Below, one piece after another: positions 51,901-57,703 of a stretch of DNA of 64,000 nt. Each line of letters opens with the position of its first letter. Position 1 is the first letter of the stretch. The notes beneath the pieces are model-generated. The model did not search any database and had not been told where the DNA came from. It worked only from the letters and a program-made list of their open reading frames with translations. This stretch comes from Pseudomonas nicosulfuronedens (GTDB taxonomy: Bacteria; Pseudomonadota; Gammaproteobacteria; Pseudomonadales; Pseudomonadaceae). The position numbers and the translations under genes are program-made. The stretch is taken from positions 124,001 to 188,000 of the forward strand of contig NZ_SWDV01000004.1 of NCBI RefSeq assembly GCF_005877905.1, read 5' to 3'.

Positions 51901-52553
51901 GCTACAACATCTACAGCGGCTCCATCGCGCTGCTGACCCACAGCTACACCGTCGGTGACGACGAAATCTGGGCCGGCACCACCAGCCCGGGAGCGTCCGT
52001 CATCAACAACGGCGTGGACATCATCAGCGGCGGCCAGGGCAACGACATCATCCACGGCATCGGTACCGACACCACTGGTACCACCGATACCAGCGTGCAG
52101 CATGACGTGGCCATGGGCGGTGCCGGCAACGACACCATCGGTCTGGTCGGGACGACGTTCACCCGGGTCGACGGTGGCCTGGGCATCGATACCCTGAAGT
52201 TCGAGGCCTCCGGCCTGCAGCTGGATCTCACCAGCTACGGCACGCGGGTCAAGGGTTTCGAGATCTTCGACCTGGGCAGCAGCCAGGAGGGCAGCGGCAA
52301 CAACACCCTCTCGCTGCGCCTGGCGGACGTGCTCAAGCAGGTCGACACCACCAGCGCCGAGGTGCCCAACCTGATGATCAAGGGTGATGGCAGTTCCACC
52401 GTGGACCTGGCCGAAACGGTCGGTTCCGGCGGCTGGGAAGTCAGCGGCAGCAAGAACGTGAACGGCGTCGATTACGACATCTGGCACAACGCGAGCATGG
52501 GGAGCAACACCAATGCGGACCTGCTGATCCAGCACGGCATCAACGTGGTCTGA
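36960..52553 (+). CDS. bapA: Giant BapA-type type 1-secreted surface adhesin
   Basis: 5,197 residues from ATG 36960 (GAGG nine bases upstream; an in-frame ATG 54 bases earlier has no better site). Order: residues 1-115 BapA-type prefix domain; about 116-152 a Gly/Ala hydrophobic stretch and a Gly-His-Ser linker; 153-3992 forty-five Ig-like repeats of 85-86 residues; 3993-4304 three Ig-like repeats of about 104 residues (SDDNG...NDFITNDNTL); about 4305-4440 another Ig-like module; about 4456-4993 seven FG-GAP units with DxNGDGxxD calcium loops; about 4996-5197 two RTX nonapeptides (GGQGNDIIHG, GGAGNDTIGL) and a C-terminal export region. The only cysteines I find are 424 and 431. Three transporter genes follow. 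In P. aeruginosa such a protein builds biofilm. The symbol is by architecture and context. Confidence 0.88.
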   Translation: MAKTIVVIDKATHAATEINQADLTLRAPSVVKLALSKEQVLSMTREGNALVIKTLDGETIVIHGFFGAAGEPNSDLVLDSGDGHYWVAEVNDEGSVFASYSEVDSVESLLVAEGGDQGALPWVLGGLALVAGGVAASNSGGGGGHHGSSGLKAPTAELQAGEAGGLVVSGTTSPGASVTVTFPDGSSTTVVADANGHYQASTSSPQTSGGVDIHVEDGKGNSSDAHVDYTDTTAPSAPSIEVTTNTDGSVTVSGNAEPGSTVTVTYPDGSTGSVVVGEDGGYSLTSPPDQPSGELTASATDDAGNTSPGTQLPYVDTTPPAAPSISVTENTDGGLTISGSAEAGSIVTVTFPDGSVGNVMADDNGQYSITTHAPQASGEVSATATDIYGNTGEPGNLAYVDSTPPDAPLLDPLIALEDGSVTVCGNAEPGCTVTVTFPDGSTGTTVADANGAFAVTSVNPQPNGEVSAAATDLDGNTGPAATDNFADSTPPGAPVLGPIITNEDGSITVGGSAEPGSTVTVTYPDGSTGSVVVGDDGSFTFTSPENQPTGDISVNATDEAGNTGASATESYTDTTAPEAPSVNVTANADGGLTVTGSAEAGSTVTVTFPDGSTATATAGSDGSYEITTHVPQTSGEVSAAATDAAGNTGGSTTFPYTDSTAPQAPVLDPIIANEDGSITVGGSAEPGSTVTVTYPDGSTGNVVVGEDGSWSITSPEDQPTGEISVNATDEAGNTGASVTENYADTTAPEAPSVNVTPNADGGLTVTGSAEAGSTVSVTFPDGSTATATAGSDGSYEITTHVPQTSGEVSAAATDAAGNTGDSTSVTYTDSTAPQAPVLDPIVTNEDGSITIGGSAEPGSTVTVTYPDGSTGNVVVGEDGSWSITSPENQPTGDINVNATDEAGNTGPSVSESFTDTTAPEAPSVDVTANADGGLTVSGSAEPGTTVTVTFPDGSSSTATAGSDGSYEITTHVPQTSGDVSAAATDAAGNTGDSSTFPYTDSTAPEAPVLDPIVTNEDGSITVGGSAEPGSTVTVTYPDGSTGDVVVGEDGSWSVTSPDNQPSGEISVNATDEAGNTGASVTESYTDTTAPEAPSVNVTANADGGLTVTGSTEPGTTVTVTFPDGSTGTATAGGDGSYSVTTNVPQTSGDVSAVATDAAGNSGDSTTQGYTDSTAPLAPVLDPIVTNDDGSITIGGSAEPGSTVTVTYPDGSTGNVVVGEDGSWSITSPENQPTGDINVNATDEAGNTGPSVSESFTDTTAPEAPSVNVTANTDGGLTVTGSAEPGTTVTVTFPDGSTGTATAGPDGSYEITTHVPQTSGEVSATATDAAGNTGDATTQGYTDSTAPEAPVLDPIVTNEDGSVTVGGSAEPGSTVTVTYPDGSTGDVVVGEDGSWSITSPENQPTGEISVNATDEAGNTGPSVSESFTDTTAPEAPSVNVTANADGGLTVTGTAEAGSTVTVTFPDGSTGTATAGTDGSYSVTTTVPQTSGEVSASATDVAGNSGDSTSVTYTDSTAPQAPVLDPIVTNEDGSITLGGSAEPGSTVTVTYPDGSTGSVVAGEDGSFTLTSPENQPTGEISVNATDEAGNTGASATESYTDTTAPDAPSVNVAANADGGLTVTGTAEAGSSVTVTFPDGSTGTATAGSDGSYSVTTQVPQTSGEVSATATDEAGNTGDSASLAYVDDTAPQAPALDPLQSNADGSITVSGSAEPGSTVNVTYPDGSTGSVVAGEDGSFTLTSPAGQPSGDVTASATDEAGNTGPSATGEFADTTAPEAPSVTVTANADGGLTVSGSAEPGSTVTVTFPDGSTGTGTAGGDGSYSITTTVPQTTGEVSATATDAAGNTGDATSQAYTDSTAPQAPVLDPIVTNEDGSITLGGSAEPGSTVTVTYPDGSTGSVVAGEDGSWSTTSPENQPSGEVSVNATDEAGNTGPSATESYADTTAPDAPSMTVTANADGGLTVSGTAEAGSSVTVTFPDGSTGTATAGSDGSYSVTTNVPQTSGEVSATATDAAGNTGDATTQSYADNTAPQAPVLDPIVTNDDGSVTVGGSAEPGSTVTVTYPDGSTGSVVAGEDGSFSITSPINQPSGDVSAKATDEAGNTGDSVTESYTDTTAPEAPSVNVTANADGGLTVSGSAEPGSTVTVTFPDGSSDTVTAGSDGSYGITTHVPQTSGEVSASATDAAGNTGDATTQAYTDSTAPQAPVLDPIVTNDDGSVTVGGSAEPGSTVTVTYPDGSTGDVVVGEDGSWSITSPENQPTGEISVNATDEAGNTGASVTESYTDTTAPEAPSVTVTANADGGLTVSGSAEPGSTVTVTFPDGSSDTVTAGSDGSYGITTHVPQTSGEVSASATDAAGNTGDATTQAYTDSTAPQAPVLDPIVTNEDGSVTVGGSAEPGSTVTITYPDGTTGSVVAGEDGSWSITSPENQPSGDLTVKATDEAGNTGASVTESYTDTTAPDAPSVNVAANADGGLTVTGTAEAGSTVTVTFPDGTTGTAIAGSDGSYSVTTTVPQTSGEISATATDAAGNTGDATAQSYTDSTAPLAPVLDPLVTNEDGSLTIGGSAEPGSTVTVTYPDGTTGSVVAGEDGSFTLTSPAGQPSGDVTAKATDEAGNTGPSATGEFADTTAPDAPSVNVTANADGGLTVTGSAEAGSTVTVTFPDGSTATTTAGGDGSYSISTQVPQTSGEVSATATDAAGNTGDATTQAYTDSTAPQAPVLDPVVTNEDGSITVGGSAEPGSTVTITYPDGTTGSVVAGEDGSWSVTSPDNQPSGEISVNATDEAGNTGASVTESYTDTTAPDAPSVNVTANADGGLTVTGTAEAGSSVTVTFPDGSTDTATAGSDGSYSITTHVPQTSGDVTASASDAAGNVGDSTTVGYTDTGAPQSPSVNVSANADGGLTVSGSAEAGSTVTVTFPDGSTASVTAGSDGSYEVTTHVPQTSGDVSASATDAAGNTGAPTVESYSDTQGPQAPSVNVTANADGGLTVSGSAEAGSSVTVTFPDGSTDTVTAGSDGSYSVTTSTPQTTGEVSASATDAAGNTGAAATVDYTDSGAPLAPSVNVGVNADGGLTVSGSAEAGSSVTVTFPDGSTGTATAGTDGSYSVTTHVPQTSGDVSASATDAAGNASAPTVESYTDSTAPLAPELEPLVTNGDGSVTLTGSAEAGSTVTVTFPDGTTGSVVTGSDGTFSITSPAGQPTGDVTAKATDEAGNTGPSATGEFADTTAPDAPSVNVSANADGGLTVSGSAEAGSTVTVTFPDGSSTTTTAGSDGAYSVTTTVPQTTGEVSATATDSAGNTGDAATVGYTDTGAPQSPSVNVSANADGGLTVTGMAEAGSTVTVTFPDGSTGTAIAGSDGSYSVTTHVPQTSGEVSATATDAAGNSGAAATVDYTDTGAPLAPSVNVTANADGGLTVSGTAEAGSSVTVTFPDGSTGTATAGSDGSYSVTTTVPQTSGEVSATATDAAGNTGGAGTADYTDSAAPLAPSVNVTANADGGLTVSGMAEAGSSVTVTFPDGSTGTATAGSDGSYSVTTTVPQTSGNVSASATDAAGNAGASTVESYTDNTAPLAPVLDPLVNNADGSVTVSGSAEAGSSVTVTYPDGTTGSVTAGSDGRFSVTSPVGQPSGEVSASASDAAGNNGPSSAATFTDTTAPTAPSANVAANADGGLTVSGTAEAGSTVTVTFPDGTSGTAVAGTDGSYSVTTHVPQTSGDVSALATDAAGNNGPATTAAYTDTSLPQAPVLDPLVNNADGSVTVSGSAEAGSSVTVTYPDGTSGSVTAGTDGRFSVTSPVGQPSGEVSASATDLAGNVGPAATADFTDTTAPGAPSVNITVNADGGLTVSGSAEAGSTVTVTFPSGATGTAIAGSDGSYSVTTHVPQSTGEVSAAATDAAGNTGTSASADYADSTAPLAPSVLVNANADGTLVVSGNAEAGSSVTVTFPDGTQQTVTASAAGTYSVTSAGAQGSGEVSAVATDAAHNSSASGSAHYALATVSGISEDNGLNSGDFITNDNTLVVSATVDGQLNAGDKVQISIDGGQTWHDAVDQGNGTYVFDNSGTTLGDGDYVFMARVVGSEGNVSLAGSQAVQIDTQGPSASLTISFDGISDDNGYLGNDFVTNDNTLLFHGHLSQNLAADEGVEISLDGGQTWQRVEVNGTDWSFDNTGKVLGDAVYDVQVRVVDDAGNVGNSASHNVQIDTDGPSADKTITLDAISDDNGAQGNDFITNDNTLVFSGKLGVALGAGEGVEISLDGGQTWQRAEVNGTDWRFDNTGKVIADGSYTVVVRVVDDAGNIGQSAQHDLSIDTQAPTFTSFVLDLDTASDNGSSTTDNKTSVMTPSFTGTVAGLSAADAAAAAAGKITVMLFDDKNGDGVYGEGDVLYAQDLALTMNGTGGTFNVTLPSMFDGSYNMKAVLVDEAGNRSQVGLLDNNADARLVIDVAGTPSVASSTQAADGLGLSMSSIGDFNGDGYEDFVVSAPHDIYGSTAAYQSDIYVLYGSANGLPSLKNIDNLTPDQGFRIKQSGVTGTGGDSGIQGQLVTNLGDINGDGYDDFAITGTLNDRAYIIFGREGNTLSTLDLQSLENGATANGFVIKNNNTGGWPANSISGGDINGDGYADLIIGSPDGNGGNGMYVVLYGHAGDAGSSAWSNLLLRNYASDADPGGLYYATGATSSTLGSRVENQTNVRTTYAPDADSDLGSVIKIIGDVNGDGYADYIVTAPRTNGLTGSTVTNSGTAYLIWGSANGLGNSYNLANLTPDQGVRLVGSETGEWLGGATVDQGGGELNAGQWYAEFSSIQNIGDINGDGIEDFAIGSPGWGDSAADTSAPGRVYVIYGKEAGVAWADIKLGNLNGSDGFIISSSSNGTAISGSTTTANGQLGYAVSSGGDVNGDGIDDFLIGMPGYDNGVTNRGAVYLVYGRADGSFDANTDLDALVAAGLAVKYTGVNANDYAGTGLAMGDWNGDGIADYGYGVWQSDTGATNAGGYNIYSGSIALLTHSYTVGDDEIWAGTTSPGASVINNGVDIISGGQGNDIIHGIGTDTTGTTDTSVQHDVAMGGAGNDTIGLVGTTFTRVDGGLGIDTLKFEASGLQLDLTSYGTRVKGFEIFDLGSSQEGSGNNTLSLRLADVLKQVDTTSAEVPNLMIKGDGSSTVDLAETVGSGGWEVSGSKNVNGVDYDIWHNASMGSNTNADLLIQHGINVV
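37416..48935 (+). repeat. Array of 45 tandem Ig-like coding repeats
   Basis: About 11.5 kb of 255-258-base units. Type A (PSVNVTANADGGLTVSG...) has 85 residues and type B (PVLDPIVTNEDGSITVGG...) 86; in repeats 5-31 they alternate strictly, giving a 513-base super-period. Units 1-4 at the N-terminal end are diverged. Units 32-35 and 37-40 are runs of four A units, each followed by one B. Confidence 0.92.
50325..51945 (+). other. Seven FG-GAP units encoding a putative seven-bladed propeller
   Basis: Seven GD-x-NGDG-x-x-D loops begin near 50338, 50576, 50774, 51064, 51350, 51608 and 51823. Seven is the blade number of the integrin-alpha propeller. The loops bind calcium in that fold. The region lies between the Ig repeats and the export signal. 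Confidence 0.8.
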
Positions 52554-52938
52554 CGACCGGGGCGAGGGGCGCTGCGTGGCCGGCGCCCCTCGGCTTTGTC
52601 ACAGGCCGTGGCTCTTCTGCCTGACCTCCGGAGTGCTCGTCGCTTCCCGGTGGTTGGGCGTTTGTCGTTTAGGAAACGTCTCATTCTTGCCAGGACGCAG
52701 GCTTCGGATAATGGCCCGGACGATTCGCAACAGGCCGTTCTGAGCGGTCTCTTTCTACAGCGGGCACTCCCCGGTCACCCCCCGGCGACCATTAGCAGGC
52801 CCACCTCTCCACGCCCGCCACGGGCGCTGCAGACGAACGTCGCGTATCCAACGCGCGCCGGCACTCCAGGACGAGTTCCCCGAATACGAGTATGGAAGAC
52901 CGTACCGGCGCGCCTCCATTGACTCCGGGAGGCCCTCG
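52554..52938 (+). other. bapA-bapB gap
   Basis: 385 bases with a strong hairpin directly after bapA. No gene is supported in the remainder; a plausible own promoter for the transporter genes may lie here, but I cannot point to one. Confidence 0.5.
52563..52598 (+). terminator. Hairpin after the adhesin gene
   Basis: CGAGGGGCGC and GCGCCCCTCG form a 10-base perfect stem with a 10-base loop, followed by only GGCTTTG. It is likely a partial terminator that would lower expression of the transporter genes relative to the adhesin. Confidence 0.6.
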
Positions 52939-54360
52939 GTGAACGCCTGGAAATTCGGACCCCTGGCCTGGCTCTGCCTGGCCGGTTTCTCCACCGCAAC
53001 GCTCGCCAGTGTCCTCGATGATGGCTGGTTCGGTGCCAGCAGCCCCGAACAGCGCAGCCTGGCACCCAGCCAGCTGATCGAACGCACCGGCGGCCAGCGC
53101 CAGACACCGGAGCTCGACGCGCCGGCGGCGCGGCGCCTGCTGGATCTCAATCAGGCCGTGCAGATGGCCGTCAACCGCCACCCTTCCATCGCCGACGCCA
53201 TCGCCACCCTGGCACAACAGGGCGACGGCATCGCCATGGCGCGCTCCGGCTATTACCCCCAGGTGAAAATGGGCCTGGGGCGTGGGGATACCACCCAGAA
53301 CGGCACCAGCCAGACTGCCTCACTGTCGGTCTCGCAACTGCTCTACGACTTCGGCAAGGTCGCCGGCAGCGTCGATAGCGCCGAGGCACAATCGCGCCGG
53401 CAGCAGGCGCTGGTCCTCAAGCAGATCGACCTGATTTCCCGGCAGACCGCCGAGGCGACCATCGACCTGCACCGCTACCGCCTGCTCGGGCGCATCGCCG
53501 ATGAGCAGGTGAGTGCCATGGAGCGTGTCTATGCCATGACTCAGGACCGCGCGGGAGCCGGCGTCACCAGCCGATCCGACCCGATCCAGGCACTGGCCCG
53601 GGTCGACGCGGCGCGTGCCAGCCAGTTGCAGATCCGCTCGCAGTACCACCAGGCGCAGGAGCGTCTGCGCACCCTGGTCGGTGGCCCGGTTTCCGGCGAT
53701 ATCGCCGCGCTCTCCGACGACCAGGCCGCCCGCGTCGACCTGGCGCGGCGCCTGGACACCAGCATCCTGCCCGATGTGCTGGCCGCCGAAGCCGAGCGCC
53801 AGACTGCCGAGGCGCAGTTGCGGGTCGCCAAGGCCGACCGCATGCCCACCGTGAGTATCGAGGCCGCCAGCACCAAGGCGCTGAGCGGCGACAACCCCAG
53901 TACCTATGAGCGTCACGGCAGCGACAACAGCATCAGCCTCAACTTCACCTCGACGCTTTACCAGGGCGGCGGCCTGCGTGCCCAGGTGCGCGCCGCCACC
54001 AATGCCCTGGAAGCGGCACGGCAACGCATCGAGGACGCACGCCTGTCGGCCAGCGACCAGATGCGCAATATGCGCGAACAGATCATCGGCAACCGCGCGC
54101 GCCTGGGAGTGCTCGGCAGCCGCAAGCGCAACCTCGACGAATCCCGCGAGCTGTACCGCGAGCAGTACAAGCTCGGCACCCGCTCGATTCTCGACCTGCT
54201 CAACACCGAGCAGGAGTACTACCAGGCACTCTCCGACGAGGAAATGGTGCGCCATGACCTCTGGCTGGGCCAGGTCGGCCTGGTCGACGCCCAGGGCCGT
54301 GGCCGTGAGTTCTATGGCCTGAACTACACCACCGTTCAAGGTATGGAGGTGCTGCCATGA
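52939..54360 (+). CDS. bapB: TolC-family outer-membrane protein of the adhesin secretion system
   Basis: 473 residues with a GTG start (52939) after GGGAGG. Signal peptide 1-23 (AWLCLAGFSTATLA), then the two internally similar TolC halves, each with long coiled helices: LNQAVQMAVNRHPSI ... DFGKVAGSVDSAEAQ, and SLNFTSTLYQGGGLRAQVRAATNALEAARQ ... TRSILDLLNTEQEYYQA. It forms the outer-membrane channel of the type 1 secretion machine. Its TGA overlaps the next gene's ATG by four bases. Confidence 0.9.
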   Translation: MNAWKFGPLAWLCLAGFSTATLASVLDDGWFGASSPEQRSLAPSQLIERTGGQRQTPELDAPAARRLLDLNQAVQMAVNRHPSIADAIATLAQQGDGIAMARSGYYPQVKMGLGRGDTTQNGTSQTASLSVSQLLYDFGKVAGSVDSAEAQSRRQQALVLKQIDLISRQTAEATIDLHRYRLLGRIADEQVSAMERVYAMTQDRAGAGVTSRSDPIQALARVDAARASQLQIRSQYHQAQERLRTLVGGPVSGDIAALSDDQAARVDLARRLDTSILPDVLAAEAERQTAEAQLRVAKADRMPTVSIEAASTKALSGDNPSTYERHGSDNSISLNFTSTLYQGGGLRAQVRAATNALEAARQRIEDARLSASDQMRNMREQIIGNRARLGVLGSRKRNLDESRELYREQYKLGTRSILDLLNTEQEYYQALSDEEMVRHDLWLGQVGLVDAQGRGREFYGLNYTTVQGMEVLP

Positions 54361-56465
54361 GCCTCGCTCCGCAATCCGCTCGCTGGCTGGACGCGATGCT
54401 CGCCGTCGCCCGCCACTACGGCATCGGTGTCTCCGAAGAGGGCGCGCGTGTCGCCCTGGCCTGGGAGCAGGGCGCTTCCGCCGACCTGATGCTGCTGCAC
54501 ATGGCCAAGAGCCTGGGGCTCGCCCTGCGCTTCGGCAAACTCTCGGTCGAGCTGCTCGACGCCTGGCGCCTGCCACTGGTGGCAGAGTTCGACGACGGCA
54601 GCGTCTGCGTCGTGCAGACCATCGACGGCGAGGGCAACCTCGGCGTGCTGTTCAGTGGTGACAAGGGCCTGGAAACCCGCATCGGCGTCGACGAGTTCCG
54701 CCAACGGGTGCGCCGTGTGGCGATCCTCCGGCCGCAGGTGGCGGTGCCCGACGCGCGCGTCGACCAGTACATCCGTCCGTACCGGCGCAACTGGTTCTGG
54801 AGCATCGCCCTGCGCGACTGGAAGCGCTACGGCGACGTCATGCTCGCCTCGCTGGTGGCCAACGTCCTGGCCCTGGCCGGGGTGATCTTCTCCATGCAGG
54901 TCTACGACCGGGTAGTCCCGGCCAACTCCGAGGCAACCCTCTGGGTGCTGTTTGGCGGGGTGATGCTGGCGATCTTCTTCGAGTTCTGCCTGCGCGTCTC
55001 GCGCACCCATATCTCCGACACGGTCGGCAAGCGCGCCGACCTGCGCATCTCCGACGTGGTTTTCGGCCGCGCGCTGCGCCTGCGCAACTCGGCACGCTCG
55101 CGCTCCACCGGCACCTTCATCTCGCAGTTGCGCGAGATCGATCAGGTGCGCGACCTGTTCACCTCGACCACCGTCGGGGCACTGGCTGACCTGCCGTTCT
55201 TCCTGCTGTTCCTGGTGGTGCTGTGGATGGTCGGCGGCCCGCTGGTGTTCGTCGCCCTGGGCGCCGTTCCGCTGCTGGTGATTCCCGGCCTGCTGATCCA
55301 GAAGCCGCTGGAACGCCTGTCCAACGAAGGCATGCGCGAGTCGGCGCTGCGCAACGCGATGCTGGTGGAGGCGGTGCAGGGCATCGAGGACATCAAGCTG
55401 CTGCGGGCCGAGGCGCGCTTCCAGAACCAGTGGAACAACGTCAACGATGTGTCCGCCGGCATCAGCATGCGCCAGCGCTTCCTCACCAGCCTGCTGATGA
55501 GCTGGACCCAGGAAGTCCAGGGCATCGTCTATGCCCTGGTGCTGGCCCTGGGCAGCTACCTGGTGATGCAGGGCGACATGACCACCGGCGCCCTGGTGGC
55601 CTCGTCGATCCTCGCCTCGCGGATGATTTCGCCGCTGGCGCAGATGGCCTCGGTGTTCTCCCGCTGGCAGACCGCCAAGGTCGCGCGCAAGGGCCTGGAC
55701 GAACTGATGAGCCGCCCGGTGGACCAGCCCGAACGTGCCCGCCGGGTTCACCGCGCGGCACTCAACGGCAATTACCAGCTCGACGGTGTGAGCTTCCGCT
55801 ACGGCGACAACGACAAGCGCCCGGCGCTAATGGTGCCGCAGCTGCAGATCCGCGCCGGTGAGAAGATCGCCATCCTCGGCCGCATCGGCTCCGGCAAGTC
55901 GACCCTGCTCAACCTGCTCTCGGGCATGCACAGCCCGCAGGAGGGTCGCGTCTCGCTGGATGGCCTGGACCTGGCGATGATCGACACCGCCGACGTCCGC
56001 CGCGACATGGCCATGCTGCCGCAGAGCTCGAGGCTGTTCTACGGCACCATCCGCGAGAACATCCTGCTCGGCGCGCCGATGGCCAGCGACGCCATGGTCA
56101 CCCAGGCGCTGTCCCTGTCCGGGGCGCTGTCCTTCGTGCAGGCGCTGCCCGATGGACTCGACGAGGTGATCCTCGAAGGCGGCCAGGGCCTGTCCGGCGG
56201 CCAGCGCCAGACCCTGCTGCTGGCCCGCACGCTGATCCGCAATCCGTCCATCGTGCTGCTCGACGAGCCGACCGCCAACTTCGACGAGATGACCGAGCGC
56301 CAGGTGATCGACGCCATGGGCCCGTGGATGGCACCGCGCACGCTGGTGGTCGCAACCCACCGCATGCCGGTCCTGAAATGGGTCGACCGGATCATCCTCG
56401 TCGACAACGGGCGGGTGGTGCTGGACGGTCCCAAAGACAAGGTTCTCAAGGAGCTGACCCAATGA
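54357..56465 (+). CDS. bapC: Type 1 secretion ABC transporter/permease (LapB-like)
   Basis: 702 residues. The N-terminal ~130 residues form a C39-peptidase-like domain without the catalytic cysteine or histidine, as in RTX exporters such as LapB and HlyB, where it only binds the substrate. Then follow membrane segments (from about residue 160 to 430) and the nucleotide-binding domain with Walker A GRIGSGKST (508-516), signature LSGGQRQTLLLAR and Walker B VLLDEPTANFD. It overlaps both neighbours by ATGA, so bapB, bapC and bapD are translated together. Confidence 0.93.
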   Translation: MSLAPQSARWLDAMLAVARHYGIGVSEEGARVALAWEQGASADLMLLHMAKSLGLALRFGKLSVELLDAWRLPLVAEFDDGSVCVVQTIDGEGNLGVLFSGDKGLETRIGVDEFRQRVRRVAILRPQVAVPDARVDQYIRPYRRNWFWSIALRDWKRYGDVMLASLVANVLALAGVIFSMQVYDRVVPANSEATLWVLFGGVMLAIFFEFCLRVSRTHISDTVGKRADLRISDVVFGRALRLRNSARSRSTGTFISQLREIDQVRDLFTSTTVGALADLPFFLLFLVVLWMVGGPLVFVALGAVPLLVIPGLLIQKPLERLSNEGMRESALRNAMLVEAVQGIEDIKLLRAEARFQNQWNNVNDVSAGISMRQRFLTSLLMSWTQEVQGIVYALVLALGSYLVMQGDMTTGALVASSILASRMISPLAQMASVFSRWQTAKVARKGLDELMSRPVDQPERARRVHRAALNGNYQLDGVSFRYGDNDKRPALMVPQLQIRAGEKIAILGRIGSGKSTLLNLLSGMHSPQEGRVSLDGLDLAMIDTADVRRDMAMLPQSSRLFYGTIRENILLGAPMASDAMVTQALSLSGALSFVQALPDGLDEVILEGGQGLSGGQRQTLLLARTLIRNPSIVLLDEPTANFDEMTERQVIDAMGPWMAPRTLVVATHRMPVLKWVDRIILVDNGRVVLDGPKDKVLKELTQ

Positions 56466-57703
56466 CCGATCTCAAGCTCCCGGTAGCCAGGGCGGACGTC
56501 CCGCCGGCTATCCCGCAGACCACGGTTTCCACTCCGCGTGCGCACCAGCGCGGCGCCCCGGCAGAACCGCCACTGCCGCGCTCCAGCCTGGTTGTGTGGC
56601 TGATCGCAGCCATGCTCGCCGCATTTGCCGTGTGGGCCAGCCTGTTCTCCCTGGACGAAGTCTCCACCGGCAGCGGGAAGGTGGTCCCATCCTCGCGCGA
56701 ACAGGTCATCCAGTCCCTCGAGGGCGGCATCCTGGTCTCGCTCAACGTCCACGAGGGCGATCTGGTCGAAGCCGGCCAGGTCCTTGCCCAGCTCGACCGC
56801 ACCCGCAGCGAGTCGGCGGTGGAAGAGAGCGCCTCGCGCATGCGCGCCGCCAAGGCCGAGGCCGCACGGCTATATGCCGAGGTCAATGGCACGCCGCTGA
56901 ACTTCCCTGACGATGTCCAGGCATTCCCCGATCTGGTGAGCAGCGAGACGGCGCTCTATCACTCGCGCAAGGACAGCCTGGCGAAGAACCTGGCGGGCAT
57001 CAATGACGCCCTTGGTCTGGTCCGTCGTGAGCTGGCGATGACCCAGCCGCTGGTGGCGCGTGGCGCCGCCAGCGATGTGGAAGTACTGCGCCTGCGGCGC
57101 CAGGCCAACGAGCTGGAGCGCAAGGCCACCGAGCTGCAGACCCAGTACGTGGTCAAGGCCCGTGAGGACCTGGCCAGGGCCAATGCCGAGATCGAGGCAC
57201 AAAGTTCGGTCACCCGTGGCCGCTCGGATGCCCTGCACCGCACCACCTTCACGTCGCCGGTGCGCGGCATCGTCAAGGACATCGCGGTCACCACGGTCGG
57301 CGGCGTCGTGCCGCAGGACGGCAAGCTGATGGAGATTGTGCCGGTCGATGAGAAGCTGCTGGTCGAGGCACATATCTCGCCGCGCGACGTCGCTTTCATC
57401 CGTCCCGGACTGGACGCCACGGTGAAGATCACCGCCTACGACTATTCGATCTACGGTGGCCTGCACGGCAAGGTCACGACCATCTCTCCGGATACCATCC
57501 AGGACGAGGTGAAGCGCGAGGTCTTCTATTACCGGGTATTCATCCGCACCGACGTCGATCACCTGACCAACAGGGACGGCAAGCGCTTCGACATCGTTCC
57601 GGGGATGATCGCCACAGTGGATATCCACACCGGTAACAAGACCATCCTCGACTACCTGTTGAAGCCGCTGAACAAGGCCCGCGAGGCACTGCGCGAGCGC
57701 TGA
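56462..57703 (+). CDS. bapD: HlyD-family membrane fusion protein of the adhesin secretion system
   Basis: 413 residues. N-terminal cytosolic part of about 40 residues, one membrane segment (about 42-62), a lipoyl half (VIQSLEGGILVSLNVHEGDLVEAGQVLAQLD), long helical hairpin, second lipoyl half (FTSPVRGIVKDI) and the C-terminal beta-barrel with the HlyD signature (GLHGKVTTISPDTI ... PGMIATVDIHTGNKTILDYLLKPL). It bridges the ABC exporter and the TolC-like channel. It ends the operon; a terminator follows. Confidence 0.93.
   Translation: MTDLKLPVARADVPPAIPQTTVSTPRAHQRGAPAEPPLPRSSLVVWLIAAMLAAFAVWASLFSLDEVSTGSGKVVPSSREQVIQSLEGGILVSLNVHEGDLVEAGQVLAQLDRTRSESAVEESASRMRAAKAEAARLYAEVNGTPLNFPDDVQAFPDLVSSETALYHSRKDSLAKNLAGINDALGLVRRELAMTQPLVARGAASDVEVLRLRRQANELERKATELQTQYVVKAREDLARANAEIEAQSSVTRGRSDALHRTTFTSPVRGIVKDIAVTTVGGVVPQDGKLMEIVPVDEKLLVEAHISPRDVAFIRPGLDATVKITAYDYSIYGGLHGKVTTISPDTIQDEVKREVFYYRVFIRTDVDHLTNRDGKRFDIVPGMIATVDIHTGNKTILDYLLKPLNKAREALRER

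Noticed and set aside
40707-52535. 3,942-codon minus-strand frame as a second giant protein
   Set aside because: It lies wholly opposite the well-supported adhesin, has no recognisable domains, and is explained by the GC-rich repeated codons.
54357-54750. Active bacteriocin-type C39 peptidase in the ABC exporter
   Set aside because: The catalytic cysteine and histidine are absent, so this is the degenerate substrate-binding domain of RTX exporters.
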